The translations under genes and the position numbers were made by a program. The notes under the pieces were generated by a model that did not search any database, was not told where the DNA came from, and saw only the letters and a program-made list of their open reading frames with translations. This document shows positions 1-8,476 of a DNA stretch of 50,971 nt, piece after piece (positions within the stretch are counted from its first letter, which is position 1; the number at the start of each line of letters is the position of its first letter). Origin of the DNA: Xanthobacteraceae bacterium (GTDB taxonomy: Bacteria; Pseudomonadota; Alphaproteobacteria; Rhizobiales; Xanthobacteraceae); contig SHVN01000008.1 in assembly GCA_009694215.1 (NCBI GenBank), positions 1-50,971 of the forward strand. The letters run 5' to 3'.

Positions 1-137
1 ACCCGGCCCCAGGTGGCGGCGTCGAGCTCGTTCTCGCGCGGGTCGAGCGCGAGCGGGTTGGAGCAATAGGGGCAGCCGAGCGGGCAGCGATGCGTCAGCT
101 CCGCGAGGAGGCCCAGAGGTTTCGGCAATTCCGCCAC
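1..137 (-). CDS. pqqE: PqqE, PQQ biosynthesis radical SAM protein (N-terminal part, cut by window edge)
   Basis: Only the first 45 codons are present; the gene runs off the left edge. The visible start reads [20 protein letters not shown] and continues with [11 protein letters not shown]. The CxxxCxxC motif at about residues 18-25 is the radical-SAM [4Fe-4S] site of PqqE, the enzyme that cross-links Glu and Tyr of the PqqA peptide with PqqD as chaperone. The start is GTG at 135-137, one base after the pqqD stop (139-141), so the two genes are translationally coupled. Identification is firm because of the motif and the neighbouring pqqD; nothing can be said about the rest of the protein. Confidence 0.93.
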   Translation of the reverse strand, partial: MAELPKPLGLLAELTHRCPLGCPYCSNPLALDPRENELDAATWGR

Positions 138-138
138 G

Positions 139-426
139 CTACAGCTCCAGAAGCTTCTTATCGGCCAATCCCGAGAGCAGCTCGCTCACGTCGGCATGGA
201 TGCGCTCGCGCGGCGCGTTGAAGGCCGACGCGAGATCCTCGACGATGGCGGAGAGCGTCGCCTCGCCGGTGCAGCGCTTGAGAATTTCGACGGCGATGGT
301 GTCCGCCTTGAAGATTTGCTCGGGCGCGAGCAGCACCCAGCCGCCCTGCGCCTCGTTGTGGGTCAGCCGGACGCCGCGCGGCAGCCGCGGCTTGAAATCG
401 CCCGCTATGGCATGTTCCTCGGCCAC
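139..426 (-). CDS. pqqD: PqqD, PqqA peptide chaperone
   Basis: A 95-residue protein matching the usual PqqD length of about 90-100. It shows the family pattern [20 protein letters not shown] near residues 13-32, then [13 protein letters not shown] and a helical C-terminus. PqqD binds the PqqA precursor peptide and delivers it to PqqE. I chose the GTG at 424-426, preceded by GGAGG four bases upstream; the frame stays open further upstream but that part resembles no PqqD. It is followed by pqqE after one base. Its own upstream neighbour is not pqqC but a plus-strand binding-protein gene, so it must have its own promoter in 427-528, which is unusual for a pqq operon. Confidence 0.93.
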   Translation of the reverse strand: MAEEHAIAGDFKPRLPRGVRLTHNEAQGGWVLLAPEQIFKADTIAVEILKRCTGEATLSAIVEDLASAFNAPRERIHADVSELLSGLADKKLLEL

Positions 427-528
427 CCGGCCTCCAATCCCGGTCGCAATGCCGCAGTTTGCGCCGCGGCCGCGCGTGTTATACGACACCTGCCGGGCAA
501 AAAAACCTGACTTGATAGGGAGAAAAGC

Positions 529-1497
529 ATGAGGATGACGTTCTGGTATGCGGCAGTCGTCGCGGTGGCGCTCAGCGCGCCGGCGCAGGCGCAGAACTAT
601 CCCAACAAGCCAGTGACCTTCATCACCCCCGCCGCCGCCGGCAACAGCCCGGACGTGGTCGGCCGGCTCGTTGCGGAAAAGCTTTCGCAGATGTGGAAGC
701 AGCAGGCCGTCATCATCAATCGGCCCGGCGCCGGCGGGTTGATCGCTGCGCAGGCCGCGGCCGGTGTCGAAAAGGACGGCTACACCCTCTACATGTCGCA
801 GGCATCGACCTACAACGTCCTGCCGGTCCAGCAGGAAGGCAAGATGCCGTTCGACCTGATAAAGACCTTCACCCCGATCGGGATGATCGGCGAGCAGCCG
901 ATCGCGGTTGGCGTGAACAAGGACGTCCCGGCCAAGAGCGTGGCCGAGCTGATCGCGCTGGCCAACAAGACCCCGGACGGGATGCTGTTCGGCGCCACCA
1001 ATCGCGGCGGCCAGGCGCATCTCACCGGCGAGTTGTTCCGCGACAAGTCCAAGGCCAACATTTCATTCGTGCACGCGGCCGGCGCGGCCATCTCGATCAA
1101 CGACGTCATTGCCGGCCGCATCCCGATCATGTTCGAAGGCCTCGCCGGCATGACGCCAGGAACGCAGGGCGGCGCCATTCGCCTGCTCGGCGTGGCCGCC
1201 ACCAAGCGGTTGCCGAACGTGCCGGACCTGCCGGCGATCAACGAAACCGTGCCGGGCGTGGTGTCGAGCGGCTGGATCGTGCTGATGGCGCCGGCGGGCG
1301 TGCCCGACGCGATCGTCCAGAAGGTCAACGCCGACCTTCGCAAGGTCGTCGCCATGCCGGACGTGCTGGAGAAAATGCAAACGCTCGGCACCTACTCGCG
1401 CGACCTCACGCCGGCCCAGACCGGCGCGTTCATCGACAGCGAGCAGAAGCTGTGGTGGCCGATTGTGCGCGAGGTCAACAAGCAGCCGGCGAAGTAG
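529..1497 (+). CDS. Tripartite tricarboxylate transporter substrate-binding protein (Bug/TctC family), inserted between pqqC and pqqD
   Basis: A 322-residue periplasmic solute-binding protein of the Bug/TctC family. Residues 1-21 form a Sec signal peptide ending AQAQ, followed by the family opening NYPNKPVTFITPAAAG, the GAGGLIAAQ loop near residue 66, and the KTFTPIGMIGEQPIAV region. Such proteins bind carboxylates or aromatic acids; the ligand cannot be read from sequence. RBS AGGGAGA lies eight bases before the ATG. No TctA/TctB membrane genes are near. It sits on the strand opposite to pqq, divergent from pqqD and convergent with pqqC, so it interrupts the normal pqqABCDE order. It is more diverged from the five Bug proteins at 27.8-32.8 kb than those are from each other. 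Confidence 0.9.
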   Translation: MRMTFWYAAVVAVALSAPAQAQNYPNKPVTFITPAAAGNSPDVVGRLVAEKLSQMWKQQAVIINRPGAGGLIAAQAAAGVEKDGYTLYMSQASTYNVLPVQQEGKMPFDLIKTFTPIGMIGEQPIAVGVNKDVPAKSVAELIALANKTPDGMLFGATNRGGQAHLTGELFRDKSKANISFVHAAGAAISINDVIAGRIPIMFEGLAGMTPGTQGGAIRLLGVAATKRLPNVPDLPAINETVPGVVSSGWIVLMAPAGVPDAIVQKVNADLRKVVAMPDVLEKMQTLGTYSRDLTPAQTGAFIDSEQKLWWPIVREVNKQPAK

Positions 1498-1515
1498 CCC
1501 GCCTGCGCCAAACCA

Positions 1516-2243
1516 TCAGCCGCCCGGCATGAACGCGCCGGGCGGTATTTCTTTGGGATCGACATAGGCGCGGTGCAGCGCGTCGCACATCGCCCACAGA
1601 ACGCCGCACTTGAATTCGAGCGCCGCCAGCACCTGATGCTGTTGCTCGGGCGTGCGCGCATTTTTCTTGCAATAATCGAGCGCAAAATCGGAATCGCGTC
1701 GCGCCTGCGGCGGGCGCTTGTTGAAATAGGCAGCGTCTCACGGGTCACAAACGGATAGCTCGCGAGCATGCCCTCGACCCGTTCGCCGATGATCTGCGGC
1801 GAAAACAGCTCGGTCAGTGATGAGGCGATGGCTTCGAGCAGGGTCTTCTCGCGAACGAAGCGGACATAGGCGTCGACCGCGAAGCGCGTCGCCGGGAGCA
1901 GCCCGCGCAGCGACGTGACGTATTCGTGGTCGAGGCCCAAGCCGTCGGTCAACCGCAGCCACCGCGCGATGCCGCCGTCATCGGGACCCTCGCCGTCGTG
2001 GTCGACCAGGCGCGAGCGCCATTCGCGCCGGATCGCGGAATCCTCGCAGCGCGCGATCAGGCTCGCATCCTTGATCGGGATCATCGCCTGATAATAGTAG
2101 CGGTTGAGCGCCCAGGCCTGGACCTGACCCTTGGTGCATTGCCCGCCGTGCAACAGCTTGTGGAACGGATGCAGCCGGTGATAGCGCCGCGCGCCGATGT
2201 CGCGCAGCGCCGCTTCGAGTTCGTCGGGCGTCAGCAGCTTCAC
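1516..2243 (-). pseudogene. pqqC: PqqC, pyrroloquinoline-quinone synthase, with a one-base frameshift near 1729
   Basis: PqqC catalyses the last step of PQQ synthesis, an eight-electron ring-closing oxidation without metal. The N-terminal three quarters are clear: KLLTPDELEAALRDIGARRY, FHKLLHGGQCTKGQVQAWALNRYYYQ (as a continuous stretch), LVDHDGEGPDDGG and ELFSPQIIGERVEGML. After FVTRETLP the frame breaks. Reading one base over gives YFNKRPPQARRDSDFALDYC, then LAALEFKCGVLWAMCDALHRAYVDP and the stop at 1516-1518, the normal PqqC end. Restoring one base at about 1728-1730 gives 242 residues, the usual length. The GTG start (2241-2243) overlaps the pqqB stop. Either real decay or a base-calling error in a short C run. 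Confidence 0.85.
1520..1554 (+). terminator. Rho-independent terminator of the Bug gene, overlapping the pqqC 3' end
   Basis: Perfect nine-base stem CCGCCCGGC (1520-1528) / GCCGGGCGG (1537-1545) with an eight-base loop, followed by TATTTCTTT (1546-1554). It lies 22 bases after the Bug stop codon. The stem falls inside the last codons of the convergent pqqC gene, so one sequence serves as terminator on the plus strand and coding sequence on the minus strand. Confidence 0.7.
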
Positions 2244-3141
2244 AGCACAATCTCCATACCGTCGAAGGCAACCTCCCAGCCGGCAGCCTCCACGCGGCGG
2301 CGCTCGGGCGAGCCTTCGACCAGGATCGGGTTGGTGTTGTTGATGTGCACAATATCTTTCGCGCGGAAAGGCCTGCCAGCGCGTCAAGCGAACCGCCCTC
2401 TCCGTCGATCGGCATATGGCCCATGCGGCGGCCGGCCTTTGTGCCGGTGCCGCTGCGGATCATCTCGTCATCGGTGAAGAGCGTGCCGTCGAACAGCACG
2501 ACGTCGGCGCGCGCCAGCCGCTCCCGCAAAGCGGGCGTGATAGCCGCCGCGCCCGGCACATAGGCGAGCCGCGCCTTGCCGCAGGTCAGCTCGACGCCGA
2601 CGTTGGCCGCGCTCTCCGCCGCGGTCTCGGGGTCCTCTCCTTCGAGATAGAGCGGCAGCTTGCCCGGAACCATGAAGAGCTCGGCCTGCATGGCCCCATC
2701 GAGGGCAAATTTCTCGCCGGGCGCGACCGCGCGCCGCGACACCACGCCGGCGGCAAGCACGCCGAACATCGGATTGCCGGCGACGGCGGCGAGCGTCGCG
2801 GCGGTGGCGATCACGCTGAACGGCGAGCGCTCGCGAAGGCTGAGGAGGCCCGCGGTCTGGTCGATCTCGGCGCCGGTCAGCACGACCCCATCGATCGGGC
2901 TGCCGCGCCCGCCTTCACGGGGATGCAGGGCAAGCGCCGCCTGGATCTGCGCCCGCAGATCGGGCGAGGCATTGAGCAGCGTCCAGCGCTGGGCGCCGAC
3001 GGAGACCGCGAGGCTCGATTGCGTTCGCGTGCGCACGCGCGGATCGCCGGCCCAGGCCAGCCGGCATACATCGCAGTTGCAGTTCCATTGCGGAAAGCCA
3101 CCACCCGCCGCCGCACCGAGCACGATAGCGGTCAGTCCCAT
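2240..3141 (-). pseudogene. pqqB: PqqB, PQQ biosynthesis metallo-beta-lactamase-fold protein, with a one-base frameshift near 2350
   Basis: PqqB is a metal-dependent hydroxylase of the metallo-beta-lactamase fold acting on the Glu-Tyr intermediate. The sequence begins MGLTAIVLGAAAGGGFPQWN and has the Cys pair NCDVC, then LLNASPDLRAQI, LTGAEIDQTAGLLSLRE and RRMGHMPIDGEGG. After LSARKIL the frame is lost; one base over it continues VHINNTNPILVEGSPERRR, then VAFDGMEIVL and a stop at 2240-2242. The missing base is at about 2350; repaired, the protein is 300 residues, the family norm. It overlaps the pqqC GTG by three bases. Two independent single-base losses in adjacent pqq genes suggest either operon decay or local sequence error. 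Confidence 0.85.
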
Positions 3142-3165
3142 ATCAAGCAGGAAGCGGAAGCGGGA

Positions 3166-3243
3166 TCAGAATTCGGCCGGCAGATAGCCGTTGATCTCGA
3201 GGCCGATGCAAATCTCGACGAGCGTCGGGGTCGTCCAGGCCAT
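3166..3243 (-). CDS. pqqA: PqqA, PQQ precursor peptide
   Basis: A 25-codon gene. It starts MAWTTPTLVEICIG and carries the conserved Glu16 and Tyr20 in the pattern E-x3-Y (EINGY), the two residues PqqE joins to make the PQQ skeleton. Length and position, 24 bases before pqqB, match PqqA. The peptide is intact even though pqqB and pqqC have frameshifts. Confidence 0.93.
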   Translation of the reverse strand: MAWTTPTLVEICIGLEINGYLPAEF

Positions 3244-3366
3244 GGTGTTTCCTCTGACGTGCGTTCGTCCCGAACCTAACGCACGAAACAGCCAGTTTGT
3301 TGCCTTCAAGGGTAGATCGGGTTCCATCCCGAGGCAAGCGGCTGCCCCCTACCCCCGGCCTAGCGG

Positions 3367-4200
3367 CTAGAGCCGGATTTCGCCCAGAAAAACACTCGCG
3401 CCGAGCGTGGCGTCAAGCATCTTGGTACGGCCAAGCGCCATGATTTCAATAGTGTAGCGGCCAGACCCCTCGTCCAGCCGGTCGAACTTGAAGTCCCCGT
3501 AGTTGTCAGTGGTGGCCCGGGCGACGGTCTGGCCGTCCTTGATCAGGCGCACGGTCGCGCCCTCGACGCAGTCCACCGCGCCCTGCGCCTCGGTCGCGAC
3601 GCTACCGCCGATGAAGCTTTTGCTGTAGCGCCACAGGTTCCGGTAATAGACGCGGGGCTTCGTTCCGGCCTCGGGCTTCATCACCTCGAGGCTTTCGTCG
3701 CGCGCCATGCGCGCCATCTCGTCGTCCTCGACCTTGATCGCGCGCATCGCGCCGGTCGGGCACGCCTGCTGGCCGCGGGTCTGCTGCCAACCCTGGTCGA
3801 GCAGGTGGGCGTCGAACGGCCAGATCTGCGGCAACTGCAACTCTTCGTTCCACCAGATGTGGCCGTAAGGGCAGCTCTCGACAAGATCCTTGCGGCCCTT
3901 GGCCTTCTCGGGATCGACGATGACGATGCCGTCGTCGCGCTTTCTCACCGCGTCGCCGCCCTTGGCGAGGCACGGCGCATTGTCGCAGTGGTTGCACAGG
4001 GTTGGAACGTAGGCGATGTCGATCATCGGCGCCTGCCCCCGCTCCTTCTGCAGGATGTCGATCCAGCGATGGCCGTGGCGCGGCATCGGCGCGGCTACGC
4101 CCGGCCATTCGTTGCCGACGTACTCGTCCATGGCCGAGAGCGCGCACAACTGGCAGTTCGTGCACTCGGCCACGTCGATGATCATGTTCCATTTTTTCAT
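3367..4200 (-). CDS. Small Fe-S subunit of a pyrogallol transhydroxylase / resorcinol hydroxylase-type molybdoenzyme
   Basis: A 277-residue electron-transfer subunit. Cys13, 16 and 19 (ECTNCQLC), Cys69, 72 and 77 (TLCNHCDNAPC), Cys110 (ESCPYGHIWW) and Cys147 (QQACPTGAM) form the ferredoxin-like cluster-binding fold of DMSO-reductase-family beta subunits. Residues about 200-277 (GATVRLIKDGQTVARATT, GDFKFDRL, YTIEIMAL) look like a transthyretin/CnaB-type beta domain. A beta domain after the ferredoxin part is characteristic, from memory, of the pyrogallol-phloroglucinol transhydroxylase small subunit (about 275 residues). There is no signal peptide, so it is cytoplasmic. It begins 18 bases after the large-subunit stop with only a weak RBS, implying coupled translation. 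The specific substrate is inferred. Confidence 0.82.
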   Translation of the reverse strand: MKKWNMIIDVAECTNCQLCALSAMDEYVGNEWPGVAAPMPRHGHRWIDILQKERGQAPMIDIAYVPTLCNHCDNAPCLAKGGDAVRKRDDGIVIVDPEKAKGRKDLVESCPYGHIWWNEELQLPQIWPFDAHLLDQGWQQTRGQQACPTGAMRAIKVEDDEMARMARDESLEVMKPEAGTKPRVYYRNLWRYSKSFIGGSVATEAQGAVDCVEGATVRLIKDGQTVARATTDNYGDFKFDRLDEGSGRYTIEIMALGRTKMLDATLGASVFLGEIRL

Positions 4201-4218
4201 GACGCTACGCTCTCACAA

Positions 4219-7200
4219 TCATTTGGCTGGCACAAGTTGCGCTTCCTGCAGCGTGCGCTTGATCTCTGCGAGTTTCTTGTCCTTCGCCACCGCGGCGAAG
4301 GTCTCCGACATGTGCTCGACGCGGCCGTCCCACAATTCGACCTGCACGATCGACTGCGCGCCCGCGAGCGAATGCGTGCTCTTGGTCTGGGTCTTGTGCG
4401 GGGTGAGCAGATTGAGACAGCCGCCGCGATCGACCGATTTTCCGGGCTCACCCATCGGCGCATAGACCGCCGATGACTCGTAGCCATGACAAACGCCCCG
4501 CGACAGCCGCTGCGTCGGCAGCGCCGCGCAGATCACCGCGCCGCGATCGTTGAAGACCTTGACCAGGTCGTTCTTCTTGATGCCGCGCTCCTTGGCGTCC
4601 TCGGCGTTGAGGCGTAGCACCCAGTAGTACCAGCCGTCGATTTTCACGCGATGGTCGGCGATGTTGTTGAGGAACGAGCTCTTGCCGTCGCCCTGGGTGT
4701 GGAAGCTGTACTTCGAGTGCGGCGTCAGAAGCTGCAGCGGGAACTGCTTGAACTCGGGCGAGTGCGGGCCTTCCCACGACGGCTCGTATTTGACGATCGG
4801 TGGCCGCTCCGGGTCCTTGAAGCGCTTGAGGCTGTTGCATTCGAACTCGAGCTTGCCGGACTGGGTCTGCAAGCCGCTGAGATATTCCTTGTAGTCCGAC
4901 GGCAGCGGCTGCGCCTCCGGCACGTCCTTCTTGCGGCCTTCCCAGAACCAGCGGAACGACACCGGCGCGCGGAGCTTCTCCTTCTCCGCCGGCACGACAT
5001 AGTAGCCGCGCTTCAGGAGCTTCTTGAACGAGATCACCTTCTTGAGATCGGAAGCCAGATAGATTCGTTTGACCCAATCGATCTCGTTTATGCCTTCGGA
5101 GAAGTAATTCGACAGGCCGAGCCGCTTGCAAATCTCGTTGAAGATCCAGTAATCGGACTTCGATTCGCCGAGCGGCTTGATCGCCGGCGCCTGGAAGATG
5201 ATGACGCGGTGATTCAACTGCTGCTGGCCGTGGTGGCCATAACCGCCGAGACCCGCCCATTCCGAGATGTCAGTGCGCTCGAAGTTGGTGCAGGCCGGCA
5301 ACACGACGTCGGCGAACTTCGCCTCGCCCTCGAACCAGATTGACTGGTTGACCACGAACTCCAGTTGCTCGGACTGGTACATCCGCACATGGCGGTTGGT
5401 GTTGTTCATCGTGCCGAGGATCGAGCCGCCGTATTTGTAAAGCATCTTCACCGGCGAGGCGCCCGGAGCCGGATAGGCGAATTTCCCGAACTGATGCTCG
5501 ATCGACTTGCCGACCCAACGATAGCCCTCCGCCTTGCCGTCATAGATCGCCTCCGGCAACCAGATGCGCGGGATCTGCTGGCCGTTGGAGCTCATGGTCG
5601 GAAGCTGCGGCATGCGCTGGTAGAGCGCGACCGGCATCGCGGTGTTCTCGAGGTCGCCCGACATGCCGCCTTCGGAGTAGCCAGGGAAGTAGAAATTGAA
5701 GTCAACCGGCGTGCCCCATTGCAGGTTGCCCATGTTGCAGCCGGGCTTGCCCAGCCCCTGCATCGCCGACAGACACACCATCACGCGGGCCCACTGGATG
5801 CCGGTCTGGTTGCGGCAGGCGCCGCCGTGGCCGTTGCCCCAGCCGCCGGGCGCGAGATAGACGCGCTTCCTGCCCCACTCGCGGGCGAGCGCGCGCACGT
5901 CCTTGGCGGGGACGCCGGTTTCCTTCTCTTGCCACTCCGGCGTCTTTGGGATGCCGTCCTCTTCGCCGGTGAGATACGCCTTCCAGACGTCGAAGCCGAC
6001 GGTGTGGGTCTCCACGTACTCCTTGTCGTAAAGGCCTTCCTTGATCCAGACATAGGCGATGGCCATCGCCATGGCCGGCGACGTGGTCGGCTTCGGCGCG
6101 AACCACTTGCCCGGCAGGAACTGCGCGGTGGCGTTGTAGTAGGGATCGACGTGGACGACCTTGATGCCGAGCTTGGGATCCTTCAGCCACTGCCGGCGCA
6201 CGGTGCCTTCCTGCGCGCCGTAGGAACCCGAGGTCGATTCAGGATCGGCCGCCCACGACACCACCATATCGCAGTTCTGCAGAAGATCCTCGACGGTGCC
6301 GTAGGTCTCCGACTGGCCGACGCGAAGCGTGTGGCCCCAGTGATGCACCGCGCCCCAGTACCAGCCCTCCCATGAATCAGGATTGTGGTGCACGCGCGTC
6401 ATGCCGATGGCGTTGGAGAACCGGAACAGCGCGGAGAGGTAGTAGCCGATGTTGCCCCAGGTGTGGTGCGAGCCGTGCGACACGGCGATGCAGCCGGGGC
6501 CGTAGGTCAGCTTCTGCCGCTTGATCTCGTCGGTAACGAGGGTAATCGCCTCGTCCCAGGAGATGCGGACGTAGCCGGATTTTCCCCGGTTCTGCGGATT
6601 GCGCGCGCCCTTGGGATCGAAATCGACGCGCTTCATCGGATAGAGCAGCCGGTCCGGCGAATAGACGATCGACTTGGCGTTCTGGCCGTGCGGGGCGAGC
6701 GTGGTCTTGCGCGGCGGCGTGTATTTCTGGCCCTTCGCCTCGATGGTGAAGGAGGCGCCGTCGTCGTCCGCGAGATCGATCGGCGTCATGCGCACGATCT
6801 TGCCGTCCTTGACGGTGAGGAACACCGGCCCGCCGTTGGTCATGTTGCAGTAGCGCATCGAGCCATCCGGCATCCGCGTGCCGTATTGCAGCCCGACCGT
6901 CTGCGCCATCATCACGGTCTGCGCGAACCAGTTGGCGAGGCCGTCGTCGCCCTGCACCGTGAGCTGGAATTCCTTCTGCGCGTTGATCTGGTCGAGCCAG
7001 TTGATCGGCGGCGTCAGCAGGTCCGCGCCCAGCGCCGCGTTCTTGAAGGCGACCGTCACGTCGGCATCCTTCAGGACGCCTCTGCCGGAGGTGACCCGCC
7101 CGCCCTCGATCTTGAACCAGCGGCCGATCTCCTCGTCCTTCGCAATGAACTGACCGGTGAGGTTCTTCTCCTTGAGCCGCTCGCGATAGGCCGGGTGCCG

Positions 7201-7272
7201 CCACGCCTGGAACTTCAACAGCAGCGACAGGCCGAACAGGATGATCGAGAGCTTCAGAGCACCGAGATTCAT
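4219..7272 (-). CDS. Large molybdopterin subunit of a transhydroxylase / resorcinol hydroxylase-type enzyme, with N-terminal membrane segment and SCP2-like domain
   Basis: A 1017-residue molybdenum bis-MGD oxidoreductase of the DMSO-reductase superfamily. From about residue 130 it matches the transhydroxylase type: [63 protein letters not shown] (about 295-314), [44 protein letters not shown] and the C-terminal cap. There is no N-terminal Cys motif, so it should lack its own Fe-S cluster. The first 130 residues are extra: a hydrophobic stretch at about 7-22, then a domain ([50 protein letters not shown]) that looks like an SCP2 sterol-carrier fold. No Tat signal. RBS AGGGAGA precedes the ATG. 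It is co-transcribed with the small subunit and divergent from the dehydrogenase at 7385. Confidence 0.82.
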   Translation of the reverse strand: MNLGALKLSIILFGLSLLLKFQAWRHPAYRERLKEKNLTGQFIAKDEEIGRWFKIEGGRVTSGRGVLKDADVTVAFKNAALGADLLTPPINWLDQINAQKEFQLTVQGDDGLANWFAQTVMMAQTVGLQYGTRMPDGSMRYCNMTNGGPVFLTVKDGKIVRMTPIDLADDDGASFTIEAKGQKYTPPRKTTLAPHGQNAKSIVYSPDRLLYPMKRVDFDPKGARNPQNRGKSGYVRISWDEAITLVTDEIKRQKLTYGPGCIAVSHGSHHTWGNIGYYLSALFRFSNAIGMTRVHHNPDSWEGWYWGAVHHWGHTLRVGQSETYGTVEDLLQNCDMVVSWAADPESTSGSYGAQEGTVRRQWLKDPKLGIKVVHVDPYYNATAQFLPGKWFAPKPTTSPAMAMAIAYVWIKEGLYDKEYVETHTVGFDVWKAYLTGEEDGIPKTPEWQEKETGVPAKDVRALAREWGRKRVYLAPGGWGNGHGGACRNQTGIQWARVMVCLSAMQGLGKPGCNMGNLQWGTPVDFNFYFPGYSEGGMSGDLENTAMPVALYQRMPQLPTMSSNGQQIPRIWLPEAIYDGKAEGYRWVGKSIEHQFGKFAYPAPGASPVKMLYKYGGSILGTMNNTNRHVRMYQSEQLEFVVNQSIWFEGEAKFADVVLPACTNFERTDISEWAGLGGYGHHGQQQLNHRVIIFQAPAIKPLGESKSDYWIFNEICKRLGLSNYFSEGINEIDWVKRIYLASDLKKVISFKKLLKRGYYVVPAEKEKLRAPVSFRWFWEGRKKDVPEAQPLPSDYKEYLSGLQTQSGKLEFECNSLKRFKDPERPPIVKYEPSWEGPHSPEFKQFPLQLLTPHSKYSFHTQGDGKSSFLNNIADHRVKIDGWYYWVLRLNAEDAKERGIKKNDLVKVFNDRGAVICAALPTQRLSRGVCHGYESSAVYAPMGEPGKSVDRGGCLNLLTPHKTQTKSTHSLAGAQSIVQVELWDGRVEHMSETFAAVAKDKKLAEIKRTLQEAQLVPAK

Positions 7273-7384
7273 GGCCGTTTCTCCCTGGAAAAGTTCTATT
7301 TCAAGTCGGCCCCTGAATCCAGATCGGACGGGTTGCTGGCCCGGTGCAAAAGGTCAATCCTGTTGGCCGAATAGGGTACCGGAC

Positions 7385-8467
7385 ATGACGATCCCGACCA
7401 AAACGCTGGCCGTCCGGCTGTTCGAATACGGCGGGCCGGACAAGCTCGTCATCGGCGAATACGACCTGCCGCCGCTCGGCCCCCGCGACGTGCTGGTGAA
7501 GAATCACGCGGGCTCGGTGTCGCGCTGGGACGTGAAGTACCGGGCCGGCGACCTGGCGCGCTATCAGATCCCGGGGCGCGCGGCCTTTCCGCTGCCGCAG
7601 CAGCTCGGCCGCGAGGCGGCGGGCGAGGTGGTCGCCGCCGGCGCCGAGGCGACGCGGTTCAAGCCCGGTGACCGCGTGATCGGCATGACCCATCCCGAGG
7701 ACCCGGATTCGGCTGAGACCGCGCGGGGCCTGGGTAACCTATCGCGTAATCTCGCCATTCCCGGCCATCAGGCGATGGGAAGCTACGCGCAATATCTCGT
7801 CCGCGACGAGCGCATGTGGCTGCCGCTGCCGGACGGCGTCGACTACGAGCAGGCCGGCGTCGCGCTCTGGCCGTTCTCGTCGTCGCACCGCGTGGTGCGC
7901 GACCGGCTTCGGGTGCGCCCCGGCAACAACGTGCTCATCACCGGCGCGTCCGGCGGCATGGGACAGGCGACGATGCAACTGGCGAGGCTCGCGGGCGGGC
8001 GCGTGATCGCCACCACGCGGCACGAGGGCAAGGCCGCGACGCTGCTTGAACTCGGCGCCGATGGCGTCGTCGTTACCGCGTGCGAGGAGCAGGCATTCAA
8101 GGACGTGTCGAAGCACACTGGCGGCGAAGGCGTCGACCACGCCGTCGACTACACCGGCAACCCGGACCTGCTGCGCTTCATCAAGGACGTGATGCGGCTC
8201 GGCGGCACCATCGTCCTCACCAGCGAGCAGGGACAACAGCCGCTGCCGTTTCGCGCCGCCGATCTCATCCGGCTGGAACTGAACCTGCTCGGCATCCGCG
8301 GCGCACGGATGAACGACATGCTCACGGTACTCAAGCTGCTTGGCGAAGGCCGCATCAAGACGCGCATCGCCGCGCGCTTTCCGCTGGCGAAGGTGGGCGA
8401 GGCGCACACGCTGCTGGAGACCGCGCCCGATCTGGTCGGCCGGATCGTCGTGCTGCCGTGGGGCTGA
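7385..8467 (+). CDS. Zinc-independent MDR-family NAD(P)H oxidoreductase (quinone-oxidoreductase-like)
   Basis: A 360-residue medium-chain dehydrogenase/reductase. The GroES-like half (GPRDVLVKNHAGSVSRWDVK, FKPGDRVIGM) is followed by a Rossmann domain with NVLITGASGGMGQATMQLAR and VDHAVDYTGNP. Structural-zinc cysteines and the usual catalytic Cys/His pair are not evident, so it is closer to quinone oxidoreductases and enoyl reductases than to zinc alcohol dehydrogenases. It starts at ATG 7385, with AGGG upstream, 112 bases from the divergent molybdoenzyme start, and ends nine bases before the convergent E2 gene. Its place between the molybdoenzyme and the 2-oxoacid-dehydrogenase block suggests redox chemistry on a quinone or enoyl intermediate of that pathway, which is inference. 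Confidence 0.75.
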   Translation: MTIPTKTLAVRLFEYGGPDKLVIGEYDLPPLGPRDVLVKNHAGSVSRWDVKYRAGDLARYQIPGRAAFPLPQQLGREAAGEVVAAGAEATRFKPGDRVIGMTHPEDPDSAETARGLGNLSRNLAIPGHQAMGSYAQYLVRDERMWLPLPDGVDYEQAGVALWPFSSSHRVVRDRLRVRPGNNVLITGASGGMGQATMQLARLAGGRVIATTRHEGKAATLLELGADGVVVTACEEQAFKDVSKHTGGEGVDHAVDYTGNPDLLRFIKDVMRLGGTIVLTSEQGQQPLPFRAADLIRLELNLLGIRGARMNDMLTVLKLLGEGRIKTRIAARFPLAKVGEAHTLLETAPDLVGRIVVLPWG

Positions 8468-8476
8468 AGATCGCCG

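Noticed and set aside
139-1020. A 293-codon open frame containing pqqD
   Set aside because: Only the last 95 codons match PqqD; the rest lies antisense to the Bug gene and is a shadow of its codon bias.
3300-3366. TTGCCT...AGGCAA inverted repeat as terminator of the molybdoenzyme operon
   Set aside because: The stem is interrupted and no T run follows on the minus strand, so it was not listed as a feature.
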